DNA of 64,000 bases from Mucilaginibacter terrenus. Lineage in GTDB: Bacteria > Bacteroidota > Bacteroidia > Sphingobacteriales > Sphingobacteriaceae. Under the pieces are notes generated by a model. It saw only the letters and a program-made list of their open reading frames with translations. It was not told the origin of the DNA and did no database searches. Each line of letters opens with the position of its first letter. Within the stretch, counting starts at the first letter, position 1. The translations under genes were made by a program, and so were the position numbers. Below are positions 8,947 through 16,846 of this stretch, one piece after another. Where the stretch lies: NCBI RefSeq assembly GCF_003432065.1, contig NZ_QWDE01000001.1:806001-870000 (forward strand), written 5' to 3'.

Positions 8947-10564
8947 AAGGCTGTACAAAAACCGGGGTTTCAGATGCCTGTATCGTTACTTTGCCGTTGT
9001 TAACTTTTAGCTGTGTGGATTTCATAGTGTCAGAACCCGGGATAAGGTTATACAGTGTTGCAGATTTGACGCCTTCTCCAAGCGTAAGCGTATAGGGCGT
9101 CGTTCTTCCTTTTTGATCGGGCACAGTTAATACATACATCGCCTGTTTACCTTTTTGGTACTTGTCTACTAACGGATCACTGTTTAGTGTACTTACATAA
9201 GAGTAATCGCCCATTAATTTGCTAGTTTGTAGAATATAATCAGCAGCAGGACGCCGCTTTGTTCCTTCAGCAAGTCCGGATGTTGAGTATTGTTGTGCTT
9301 TGTTTGGATAAGCGTCAAACAACTGATAAAAGAACAAACGGTTAAAACCCATTCGCGCATACAATAGTGAAGTACGCAAGATCCAATCAGCTTGTGTAAT
9401 CAGCGGTGTTTTGGTGCCAATTGGCGGTGCCTTTTGGTAGCTGCCTTGGTTTATGTCATAACCAGCCTCTGTTAACCATACAGGAGGATGGTTGGGCAGG
9501 CTGTTAGCATAATCTATAAAGGACTTGGCAATTTCTGGCGCTTCGGAAAGTTCCGGTGCTACACCAGTTGTTGCTTTACGGTGCGTAAGCACGCTGCCGT
9601 CATTAGAATATAGATGATAATTGATCACATCAAAGCACAGGTTTATGGTGCCGTCGGCATTATAACCCCGATTTGCCTTGCACCAGTCCACCATACGTTT
9701 TACATAATTAACATCGGCAGTAGCTAGTCCGCCCATAACCACCTGCATTCCTGGGTCTGCCGTTTTTACACCGGCATTTGGGCCGAGGGTATGCTTATGG
9801 CCGTCGTAAAATGCCGAAAGATTAGCAGCGTATTCTTCGGGAGTTTGAGTTGCCTTGCTGCCTTTCCACCAGCGGTCGTTCTCGTTTCCGCATTCAATGT
9901 ATTTAATCAAACCCATGCCAATTTTTACTTCATTGACCCGATCGTTCTTCCATCGTGGTCTTGCGTCTACTTTTACCAGCATAGGATTGATCTTGGTGTT
10001 ATAACCGTAACGCGCAGCAAATTGGAAGGCTGTGTGTGCCTGTACAACATACGATTTTGGTGAACTCCGGTCAGCGTTATAGTAAGCAGGTACGTTCTCG
10101 TCGTTACGTTGGTCGGCAGGGTAGGAGTTCATCATCCAAACCGGAAGGTTTTTTATATCCGCAAGCACCAGAATGCTATCCTGCTTACAGCGGGTATAAA
10201 TAAGATCATAGTTCCAGTTGCCATTATTTGTAGGGTTATAGGTGTAATTGCCTTCGGTACTCTCCAGTTTATTCCAGTTTAGATAATGTCTAACCGCGCT
10301 AAACGACTTAATGAGCGCCATGTTATCTTCGTAAATGCCATTGCGGTTGTTTGGTGCGGCCGGGTTCTCTAAGAAATTCCATTCATAACTGTTGATGCCA
10401 AACATATTTTTTAGGGGAACGGCCGCATGAATGTGCCTTTGACGAGTGCTGCTATCGGCAGCAGCATCCATGGTGGATTTAACCTGGCTGGTGTGGCACT
10501 GGGCAAGGTTCATCACCACGGCAGCTAATGTTATAGCAGGACTTTTAAACAGGCTTAAACTCAT
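8939..10564 (-). CDS. Secreted glycoside hydrolase, clan GH-A-like
   Basis: The chosen ATG at 10564 gives 541 residues and an N-terminal export signal ending in NLAQC, a weak lipobox; an upstream ATG at 10645 would bury that signal. The body is a TIM-barrel glycosidase. The acid/base candidate is E228 in ECGNENDRWW and the nucleophile candidate is E366 in VWLTEAGYD, at the ends of strands 4 and 7 as in clan GH-A (GH5/GH39/GH30-like). The C-terminal ~100 residues form a beta-rich domain. The substrate cannot be told from sequence. It is a lone gene, not part of a SusC/SusD polysaccharide locus. Confidence 0.78.
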   Translation of the reverse strand: MSLSLFKSPAITLAAVVMNLAQCHTSQVKSTMDAAADSSTRQRHIHAAVPLKNMFGINSYEWNFLENPAAPNNRNGIYEDNMALIKSFSAVRHYLNWNKLESTEGNYTYNPTNNGNWNYDLIYTRCKQDSILVLADIKNLPVWMMNSYPADQRNDENVPAYYNADRSSPKSYVVQAHTAFQFAARYGYNTKINPMLVKVDARPRWKNDRVNEVKIGMGLIKYIECGNENDRWWKGSKATQTPEEYAANLSAFYDGHKHTLGPNAGVKTADPGMQVVMGGLATADVNYVKRMVDWCKANRGYNADGTINLCFDVINYHLYSNDGSVLTHRKATTGVAPELSEAPEIAKSFIDYANSLPNHPPVWLTEAGYDINQGSYQKAPPIGTKTPLITQADWILRTSLLYARMGFNRLFFYQLFDAYPNKAQQYSTSGLAEGTKRRPAADYILQTSKLMGDYSYVSTLNSDPLVDKYQKGKQAMYVLTVPDQKGRTTPYTLTLGEGVKSATLYNLIPGSDTMKSTQLKVNNGKVTIQASETPVFVQPFK

Positions 10565-10694
10565 TTGAGCGGAGTGGATGATATTACCGGCAGCAAGTTG
10601 CAGGCATAATATGTTATACGCAGTAAAAAGGTAAGAGTTGTACATTTAATAGCAAGGGTATATACAATAACGTTTTTCTCTTGAAGTTGGTTGT

Positions 10695-10731
10695 AAAAAA
10701 AAGCCGCCTTGTGTGTACTTACAAGACGGCT
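10695..10731 (-). terminator. Intrinsic terminator of the M28 peptidase gene
   Basis: On the minus strand an 11-bp stem (10731-10721 with 10712-10702, one U-G pair) is followed by eight T residues, 21 nt after the stop codon. This is a textbook intrinsic terminator. Confidence 0.85.
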
Positions 10732-10751
10732 GCAAATGCTGTTTATTATCT

Positions 10752-12335
10752 TTAATCTAAACCACCGCGGCGGGTTGCCTTGGTTTGTGACGGCCACTTA
10801 CTTTGCTCGCCGGTGCGAGGGTTAATTGGCATAACGGCTTTGTCGCGTGATGTTTTGTTGGGGTCCTCACATGCCTGGTAAACCAAAATTGCTGTTAAGA
10901 TGGCATTGTTCTTAATATCATCGAAAACAAGTTTGTCGTAAGTGTCGCGATTGGTGTGCCAGGTGTAGTTGCCGTATGACCAGCCAAGCGAACTTAACGA
11001 AAAGCCAGGTGCTCCTACGGCTACAAAAGACGCGAAGTCTGAACCACCGGCACCCGGGCTGCCAGGAAAGGTAGTAGTAATACCTTCACGAATGTTAGCC
11101 GGTACTTTTGTTAACCAACGACTAATGTAATCATAGCTATTAAGAAAGCCTTGGCCGCCAATGTTTACTACACGCCCTGTGCCATTATCCTGGTTAAACA
11201 GTGCCTGCAGATTTGCCACAATTTCGGGGTGATCCTCAACAAACGCGCGCGAACCGTTAAGGCCCTGTTCTTCACTGCTCCAGTGGCCTACCAGGATGGT
11301 GCGTTTTGGATTGGGATATACTTTTTTGAGGATGCGCATGGCTTCCATCATGGTTAAAGTACCTGTACCGTTATCTGTAGCGCCTTGTCCGCCATCCCAC
11401 GAGTCGAAGTGAGCAGAAAGCATTACGTATTCGTTTGGCTTTTCTGTGCCTTTAATTTCACCTATAATATTAAACGTTGGTACAGCACCAAGTTCCGTTG
11501 ATTCTGCCTGGATTTTAATCATCGGCTTTTCGCCACCGTCAGCCAGGCGGTATAGTATTCCGTAGTCTTCCAGGGCAATGTCAACCGTCGGGATCTTTTT
11601 TGTATAAGCACTGAATATTTTATCTACACCAAAGCCGGCAGACCAGTTGTTGGTGACAATACCGGCTGCACCTGCTTTCTCCAATGCGGGAGGGAGCGTA
11701 CGCGATGTTAGCCCTGTATTTGCTATGCGTTTGCGCCAGGCATCAATTTGTGCCGCACGATCAGTCTTCATTTTTTCAAATGACTCCTTAGTTCCAAACT
11801 CAGTCCAGTTATAATCCGGCCGCCCTGTTGGCTGCAGCATAGATATCATCACGAACTTGCCTTTAACCGCAGGAAGCCATTTTTGGAATGCTACTGAATC
11901 TGCAAATTCCGGCAGGATAATGCATTCCGCAGTAACAGGTTTTTTCATATTAGGGCTCCACGCCAGCTGCGTACCTTCCAACGATCGTACCCGGGGTGAT
12001 ACCATATCTATATGTGATATGCCGCGCTCCCAGCCGCGCCATTCACCCCATTTTTCCTGACGTGCAGTAATACCAAACTCTTTGTATTTGGCAAGAGCCC
12101 ACTCTCCGGCTTTAGCCATGCCGGGGCTGCCTACCAGCCTTGATCCTATACCATCCAGCAGCTGGTGTGCCAAAGGCTGCAGTTGCGAGTTGTCGGTTTC
12201 TTCTTTAACAATGGCATCAACTACAGGGTCTTTAGTTTGCGCAAGAGACGTTCCTGCAGACAAAAGAGCCGGTACCACTAATAATGTTGTGATGCAGCCG
12301 CGGGTAAGGCGGCCAAGGGTGTTGGTAGTTTTCAT
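10752..12335 (-). CDS. Secreted M28 family metallopeptidase with PA domain
   Basis: Starting at the ATG at 12335 gives 527 residues with a signal peptide (ending ALLSAGTSLAQ); the longer frame to 12461 adds an unlikely leader. An M28 peptidase uses two zinc ions to remove amino acids or small groups from peptides. Zinc and catalytic motifs are visible: SAHFDSWDGGQGATDNGTG, the catalytic Glu in WSSEEQGLNGSR, and the late His in TWHTNRDTYDKL. A protease-associated insert (GAAGIVTNNWSAG) lies before the catalytic domain. It is probably periplasmic or surface-exposed and acts in peptide scavenging. It has its own intrinsic terminator. Confidence 0.9.
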   Translation of the reverse strand: MKTTNTLGRLTRGCITTLLVVPALLSAGTSLAQTKDPVVDAIVKEETDNSQLQPLAHQLLDGIGSRLVGSPGMAKAGEWALAKYKEFGITARQEKWGEWRGWERGISHIDMVSPRVRSLEGTQLAWSPNMKKPVTAECIILPEFADSVAFQKWLPAVKGKFVMISMLQPTGRPDYNWTEFGTKESFEKMKTDRAAQIDAWRKRIANTGLTSRTLPPALEKAGAAGIVTNNWSAGFGVDKIFSAYTKKIPTVDIALEDYGILYRLADGGEKPMIKIQAESTELGAVPTFNIIGEIKGTEKPNEYVMLSAHFDSWDGGQGATDNGTGTLTMMEAMRILKKVYPNPKRTILVGHWSSEEQGLNGSRAFVEDHPEIVANLQALFNQDNGTGRVVNIGGQGFLNSYDYISRWLTKVPANIREGITTTFPGSPGAGGSDFASFVAVGAPGFSLSSLGWSYGNYTWHTNRDTYDKLVFDDIKNNAILTAILVYQACEDPNKTSRDKAVMPINPRTGEQSKWPSQTKATRRGGLD

Positions 12336-12512
12336 GTAGCTAATGTAAGTAAAGTAACAGCTGTATTGGAGGCACAGAAACAAAGATTTTACACGAGATC
12401 TTAAATTCAGTAGTGTATAAAGCTGCTCACAATTAAGTTTAAATGCATTTTTTAAAACCAAAAATGCTCGCGGGACTTTGATATATAAACATTTACCCCA
12501 TCAATTTTAATT

Positions 12513-13181
12513 ATGGCACAACTGGATGTACAACCGAAGCAAAGAAGCCCTATATGGATATGGATAGTGCTGGCTGTAGTATTATTGGGTGTAATATTTT
12601 TACTGGCCCGTGGTTGTAACAAAAGCTACCAGCCCACTGCACTTAAAACCACTGATGTAGATTCTGTTGGAAAAAATAGCACCAATAATGTTGATTCCGC
12701 AAAAACTGTGGCAACTTCGCAGCCTGACTGGGAATCTGTTGATTTTGATCTTGCCCGATCCAGCTATAATGAAGTTACTGATACAGCGATTGCGGTTAGA
12801 GGCAACACCAAATATACCATTTACGGGTTAGGTGAAAATGTACTTTTTGCCCCCAATGACAGCAAGTTACAAGGCAGTGCAGATGGACGATTACAAATGA
12901 TAATTAATTCGTTAAACAAGCGGTTCAAGTATGCTGCTATTGGCGTTTACGGCCATACAGATAGCACGGGCACCACGGAGCAAAACAGAAGCCTGGGTGC
13001 CAAAAGGGCGAATGCGGTAACCGACTGGCTGGTGAATAAAGGCGGCTTAGCCCGGGAAATGATCTCTGTACACTCGTTGGGCGAATCACAACCTATTGCA
13101 GAAAATGGTAGTGCCCGTGGCCGGCAGCAAAACAGGAGCGTGGAGATAGTAGCCTTCCCGCGAGATACCGTAAAGAATTAG
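12513..13181 (+). CDS. Membrane-anchored OmpA-family peptidoglycan-binding protein
   Basis: A 222-residue protein with one N-terminal transmembrane helix (about residues 14-31, IWIWIVLAVVLLGVIFLLA), a Ser/Thr/Asp-rich linker, and an OmpA C-terminal domain (about 105-215, with GVYGHTDSTGTTEQNRSLGAKR and ENRSVEIV-like end). It likely tethers the inner membrane to peptidoglycan. It lies 26 nt before the PRC-barrel gene in the same direction, which suggests an operon; such pairs are common in stress-responsive gene sets. Confidence 0.85.
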   Translation: MAQLDVQPKQRSPIWIWIVLAVVLLGVIFLLARGCNKSYQPTALKTTDVDSVGKNSTNNVDSAKTVATSQPDWESVDFDLARSSYNEVTDTAIAVRGNTKYTIYGLGENVLFAPNDSKLQGSADGRLQMIINSLNKRFKYAAIGVYGHTDSTGTTEQNRSLGAKRANAVTDWLVNKGGLAREMISVHSLGESQPIAENGSARGRQQNRSVEIVAFPRDTVKN

Positions 13182-13207
13182 CAAAGCAAACTTTAAATTT
13201 TTTAATT

Positions 13208-13747
13208 ATGGCTTCTACAGATAACACCGATGACATTAGTAAGCTTACAGAGCTAAGCGATAGTGACTTTGAAATAGCTGACGGGCAACCTGATATTCAG
13301 GGATGGGACGTTCGGGATTCTGAAGGGAACAAATTAGGCGAGGTGGACGAATTGCTTTTTAATCCGGCTTCGCGCAAAGTACGTTACATTATTGTTCACA
13401 TGGAAAATAACGATATTGGACTTGAGGATGGCCGTGTGCTGATGCCAATAGGCGTTGCAGAACTGGATGAACATAAAGACAATGTAATCATCCCCGATAT
13501 TACAAAGGCGCAAATACTGTCTCTGCCGCTTTATGAGTACGGTCGTGATATCGACTCAGACACTGAAGCACAAATAAGAAATGTATTTGTCGCACCGGAC
13601 GCTAATGTAATGGTGGGTACAGACTTTTATGACCATGACCATTTCAATCAAACCAAATTCTACGGCAAGCGACGCGAACCGGGAGCAGACACAGTAAGTA
13701 AGAGTTACCTGGATACACCACCAGAAGGGAACAACGAAACGGTATAA
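13208..13747 (+). CDS. PRC-barrel domain protein
   Basis: A 179-residue acidic soluble protein. A PRC-barrel fold is recognisable at about residues 25-100 (DIQGWDVRDSEGNKLGEVDELLF, then VRYIIVHM and GRVLMPIG). PRC-barrels are found in photosynthetic reaction-centre H subunits, RimM and many stress proteins of unknown role. The C-terminal part is an unstructured His/Asp-rich tail. It is likely cotranscribed with the OmpA-like gene upstream and ends at a strong hairpin. Confidence 0.85.
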   Translation: MASTDNTDDISKLTELSDSDFEIADGQPDIQGWDVRDSEGNKLGEVDELLFNPASRKVRYIIVHMENNDIGLEDGRVLMPIGVAELDEHKDNVIIPDITKAQILSLPLYEYGRDIDSDTEAQIRNVFVAPDANVMVGTDFYDHDHFNQTKFYGKRREPGADTVSKSYLDTPPEGNNETV

Positions 13748-13786
13748 AATAGATGTGTACCAAAAATACTTTGGTACACATCTATT
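13748..13786. terminator. 17-bp perfect hairpin between convergent genes
   Basis: Positions 13748-13764 pair perfectly with 13770-13786 around a 5-nt loop. The hairpin starts right after the PRC-barrel stop and ends 1 nt before the stop of the convergent gene. It lacks a clean T run but is very stable and well placed for bidirectional termination. Confidence 0.7.
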
Positions 13787-13787
13787 A

Positions 13788-14111
13788 CTAGTTACGCGGG
13801 CGCTTTAGATTATAAGCTACCAGATAGTTAAGGCTATCAGCAGCTATGGTCTTTTTGTCCGGTGTGTTTTCGCTGGTACTAAGTGAGTTGCTCAAACGCG
13901 ATTTAAGCTGGGTATATACCTCCAGTACCGCTTCCGGCAGCATTTTAGTTGCTATAGTAGGATAATAATTTTTTTGCAACCGCGATTTCTCCGTGTCTGA
14001 CACCAGGCTAAGTTCCCATACATCATCCGCTTTAAAGCCATGTTCACGGGCAGTGTTCATTAGTTCGTATGAATAAAGGCGGGTTTCTGCCTCAACCGTT
14101 TTTTCGTTCAT
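13788..14111 (-). CDS. Hypothetical protein, small alpha-helical
   Basis: A 107-residue soluble, helix-rich protein with no signal peptide, cysteine or motif that I recognise. It starts 2 nt after the stop of the upstream 42-residue basic ORF (the junction TAATCATGA), so the two are very likely one operon. Composition matches neighbours. Conserved hypothetical is the most that can be said. Confidence 0.65.
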   Translation of the reverse strand: MNEKTVEAETRLYSYELMNTAREHGFKADDVWELSLVSDTEKSRLQKNYYPTIATKMLPEAVLEVYTQLKSRLSNSLSTSENTPDKKTIAADSLNYLVAYNLKRPRN

Positions 14112-14113
14112 GA

Positions 14114-14242
14114 TTATTTTTGTTTGGGATTAAGTGTAGCAGATACTGTTTCTTTACCAGACTGGTAGGAAGATACCTTTTTGTTAACCGTAACACTTTT
14201 TTCTTTTTTCTTCTCTCTGGAAGAACTTTTTTCCTTACTCAT
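14114..14242 (-). CDS. Small Lys/Ser-rich basic protein (42 residues)
   Basis: A 42-codon frame starting at ATG 14242 (MSKEKSSSREKKKEKS...). It is strongly basic, with no hydrophobic core, and probably disordered and nucleic-acid-associated. Support for its being real is the 2-nt spacing to the next gene and its resemblance in composition to other small basic proteins near cold-shock genes. No function can be assigned. Confidence 0.5.
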   Translation of the reverse strand: MSKEKSSSREKKKEKSVTVNKKVSSYQSGKETVSATLNPKQK

Positions 14243-14439
14243 GATGTTGTACTTAGATAATTATACCTGCCGGTACAGGTGGACTGAGGATGCCGGACAA
14301 TTTGTTAGAAGTATTTCTTTAAATATAACTTTAATTATTGATAGTTAGTGCGTTTAACTTATAAATTAAAGTAAAACTTTAAATAATGCCGTGAACCGGT
14401 AATTTATGCCTACCTTGCGCACTTATTAAAAATAGCATA

Positions 14440-14634
14440 ATGCAAAAAGAAGGTACAGTAAAGTTTTTCAACGTCACTAAAGGCTTTGGATTCATTTCAC
14501 AGAGTGACAACAGGAACGACGTTTTTGTTCATTCAACAGGTTTGATCGATACTATCCGTGAAAACGATAACGTAACGTTTGAAATAGAAGAAGGCAAAAA
14601 AGGCCCAAGCGCGGTAAATGTAAAATTGGTTTAA
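14440..14634 (+). CDS. Cold-shock domain protein (CspA family)
   Basis: A 64-residue single OB-fold protein that binds single-stranded RNA/DNA and melts RNA structure. RNP1 (KGFGFIS) and RNP2 (VFVHST) are both present. Bacteroidota CSPs of this length are typical. A strong terminator follows, then a Lys-rich companion gene. A second paralogue is at 61075. Confidence 0.95.
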   Translation: MQKEGTVKFFNVTKGFGFISQSDNRNDVFVHSTGLIDTIRENDNVTFEIEEGKKGPSAVNVKLV

Positions 14635-14658
14635 AATATCACATCATATTTAATCGTG

Positions 14659-14687
14659 AGCATCTGCCTACAGGCAGATGCTTTTTT
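14659..14687 (+). terminator. Intrinsic terminator after csp
   Basis: The inverted repeat GCATCTGCCT/AGGCAGATGC (14660-14681) is followed by six T residues, 25 nt after the csp stop. Confidence 0.85.
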
Positions 14688-14711
14688 ATTCATTTAAATT
14701 TTAATCGGTAC

Positions 14712-14927
14712 ATGGCTAAATCCCAGGCAACATTCATGAAAAAACAGCTGGAAAAAAATCGGCAAAAAAAGAAACAAGACAAAGAAGAGCGTAAACAAGC
14801 GCGCAAAGACAACCCAGGTGCCACTGATTTAGAGAGCATGATGGCGTATGTTAATGAAGACGGAGAATTGGTATCTACACCACCTGAAAAAAAAGCGACT
14901 AACATTCCACCCGCTCAGGAATCCTAA
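14712..14927 (+). CDS. Lys/Arg-rich small protein associated with cold-shock genes
   Basis: A 71-residue protein. The N-terminal half is a highly charged helix (KKQLEKNRQKKKQDKEERKQ). The C-terminal part, MMAYVNEDGELVSTPP, resembles a short conserved tail seen in small Bacteroidota proteins encoded beside cspA and DEAD-box helicases and often labelled cold-shock protein although they lack the CSD fold. The role is unknown; RNA binding is plausible from charge. It is separated from csp by the terminator. Confidence 0.7.
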   Translation: MAKSQATFMKKQLEKNRQKKKQDKEERKQARKDNPGATDLESMMAYVNEDGELVSTPPEKKATNIPPAQES

Positions 14928-14938
14928 CAGCAGAAATG

Positions 14939-15259
14939 CTACCCTTTGTAACCAAGCGAGAAACCGGATTTGCTGGTGTATAATAATCTGTTTATAAAGG
15001 CTTTTATCTGTTCCAACATAGTTGAAGGTTTAGCTGGTGAATTAAGAATTGATTCATTTGGTTGATGGGGCGCAGGTGGTTTGCTATCTGCCTGCATCTC
15101 CTCCAATATGCTTTCACGTATATCAGGGTCACGGTTAACAATATCGTCCAGTTCAGTGAGATCGTTAAAAGTAGCCTTACCGTTGCGCTGCTTTTTTATC
15201 AGGATATCGAAGCGTTCCTGCCTGAAAGTCATTCTGATAAGTGGCCTGTTACTTTTCAT
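14939..15259 (-). CDS. Hypothetical protein
   Basis: A 106-residue protein that I do not recognise. The N-terminal half is basic and helical (RFDILIKKQRNGKATFNDLTEL); the middle is a Pro/Ser-rich linker. There is no signal peptide or membrane segment. It is convergent with the Lys-rich gene, 11 nt away. Its composition argues for a real but lineage-restricted gene. A weak 8-bp inverted repeat (15259-15266 with 15313-15320) lies over its start. Confidence 0.5.
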   Translation of the reverse strand: MKSNRPLIRMTFRQERFDILIKKQRNGKATFNDLTELDDIVNRDPDIRESILEEMQADSKPPAPHQPNESILNSPAKPSTMLEQIKAFINRLLYTSKSGFSLGYKG

Positions 15260-15393
15260 TATACAACGATGATAGCAACATGCAACAAATTAGATGCCAT
15301 CTAGTTAACTTATTGTATAACAAGATTTTGTTCGTTTTGAATGATGCTCTCTGTTACGAAACCATGCAACAATCGTGCGGTATCGAACAATAA

Positions 15394-16728
15394 CTAACGG
15401 TCAAAGGTCATTCGCTTGCCAACTTTCTCGTCTACAAATTGGCCTTGCTCGTATACGAGGTTACCTGATACTACGGTATGCGTAACCGCAGAGTTAAATT
15501 TTTGCCCCTCAAAAGGCGACCAACCGCTTTTATAAAGAAGATTCTCTGGTGTCACCGTCCATGGCTTTGCAAGGTCAGCCAGCACCAGATCTGCCCAGTA
15601 TCCTTCGCGAATAAAACCCCGCTGCTCTATCTGGAAGCAGGTAGCAACATTGTGGGCCATCTTCTCTGCTATTTGTTCAAGGGTTATTTTGCCTTGATGA
15701 TAAAGTTCCAGCATGGTTACTAAGGCATGCTGGACAAGTGGCCCGCCACTTGGAGCCTGCAGGTAAGGCTGAGCTTTTTCCTCAATGGTGTGTGGTGCAT
15801 GGTCTGTGGCAATAACGTCAATACGACCGTCAAGAACGGCAGCTAATATACCGTCCCGGTCGTCCTTAGTTTTAACTGCAGGGTTCCACTTTATCAGGTT
15901 GCCTTTTTCTGCGTAATCTGCATCGCTAAACCATAAGTGATGGATGCAAGCCTCTGCGGTAATGCGTTTCCGGGCTAACGGCAACTCATTGCTGAACAGA
16001 TGCGTCTCACGTTCTGTAGAAATATGCAGGATGTGAAGACGGGTGTTGTGCTTCTTAGCCAGGTTTACAGCCATAGAAGAGGAGAGGTAACAAGCTTCAG
16101 CGCTTCGTATTTTAGGGTGCATTTTAGGTGTTAGGTTGTTGCCCAACAGCTGTTTGAAATCCTCGAGGTTACTCTTTATCGTTGCTTCGTCTTCGCAATG
16201 CGTTGCTATGAGCAGGGGCGACTGCGCGAAGACTTGCTCCAGGGTTGTTGGGTTATCAACCAGCATATTACCTGTTGAAGAGCCCATGAACACCTTTACA
16301 CCACAAACGTTTTTAACGTCGGTTCGCAGAACCTCATCCAGGTTGTCGTTGCTCGCGCCCATAAAAAACGAATAGTTAGCCAGGGAGTTACGGGCTGCTA
16401 TCTGGTATTTGTCTTCAAGCAGTTGCTGCGTTAAAGTATTAGGCACCGTGTTAGGCATCTCCATAAAGGAAGTTATGCCACCTGCAACAGCCGCTCTCGA
16501 CTCTGTGTAAATGTCACCCTTATGTGTAAGTCCGGGTTCACGAAAATGCACCTGGTCATCTATACACCCTGGGAAAAGGTGCATTCCTTCCGCGTTTATT
16601 ACCCTGTCAGCATTCGAACTGATCTCTTTATCTATACGATTAATTAAACCGTCCTTTACCAAAACGTCGGCAATTATTTGTTTTCCTTCGTTAACAACTG
16701 TAGCCGATTTGATGAGAATTGTGCCCAT
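15394..16728 (-). CDS. pyrC: Dihydroorotase
   Basis: A 444-residue cytosolic zinc amidohydrolase (class I, PyrC of the long type) that cyclises carbamoyl-aspartate to dihydroorotate in pyrimidine synthesis. The metal-binding motif is in VHFREPGLTHKGDIYTES. The HILHIST region supplies further His ligands, and the metal-binding Asp is in VIATDHAPHTIEEK. The start lies 4 nt from a -7 promoter box, suggesting a leaderless message. It is divergent from the DEAD-box gene. Confidence 0.95.
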   Translation of the reverse strand: MGTILIKSATVVNEGKQIIADVLVKDGLINRIDKEISSNADRVINAEGMHLFPGCIDDQVHFREPGLTHKGDIYTESRAAVAGGITSFMEMPNTVPNTLTQQLLEDKYQIAARNSLANYSFFMGASNDNLDEVLRTDVKNVCGVKVFMGSSTGNMLVDNPTTLEQVFAQSPLLIATHCEDEATIKSNLEDFKQLLGNNLTPKMHPKIRSAEACYLSSSMAVNLAKKHNTRLHILHISTERETHLFSNELPLARKRITAEACIHHLWFSDADYAEKGNLIKWNPAVKTKDDRDGILAAVLDGRIDVIATDHAPHTIEEKAQPYLQAPSGGPLVQHALVTMLELYHQGKITLEQIAEKMAHNVATCFQIEQRGFIREGYWADLVLADLAKPWTVTPENLLYKSGWSPFEGQKFNSAVTHTVVSGNLVYEQGQFVDEKVGKRMTFDR

Positions 16729-16732
16729 AAAG

Positions 16733-16762
16733 CAAAGATAGGTTTTAGCCGGATATGTTCAA
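16733..16762 (-). promoter_or_regulatory. Promoter of pyrC (near-leaderless)
   Basis: On the minus strand ATTG at about 16760-16763 and TATCTTTG at 16733-16740 are separated by 19 nt. The -7 box ends 4 nt before the ATG, so transcription probably starts at or next to the start codon. Confidence 0.65.
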
Positions 16763-16808
16763 TTAATACCACGAAAGCAGGGCTTTGGTAAATTGATGGC
16801 CTGCAAGG

Positions 16809-16841
16809 TTTCGGCCTCAATCAACTAAAACACTATCTTTG
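16809..16841 (+). promoter_or_regulatory. Promoter of the DEAD-box gene (near-leaderless)
   Basis: TATCTTTG at 16834-16841 matches TAnnTTTG, and a partial -33 (TTTCGG) is near 16809. The ATG is only 5 nt downstream of the -7 box. Confidence 0.6.
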
Positions 16842-16846
16842 CGGCT

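Noticed and set aside
14265..14280. A small hairpin (ACCTG/CAGGT) between the basic ORF and csp
   Set aside because: The 5-bp stem is too weak to support a terminator or riboswitch call.
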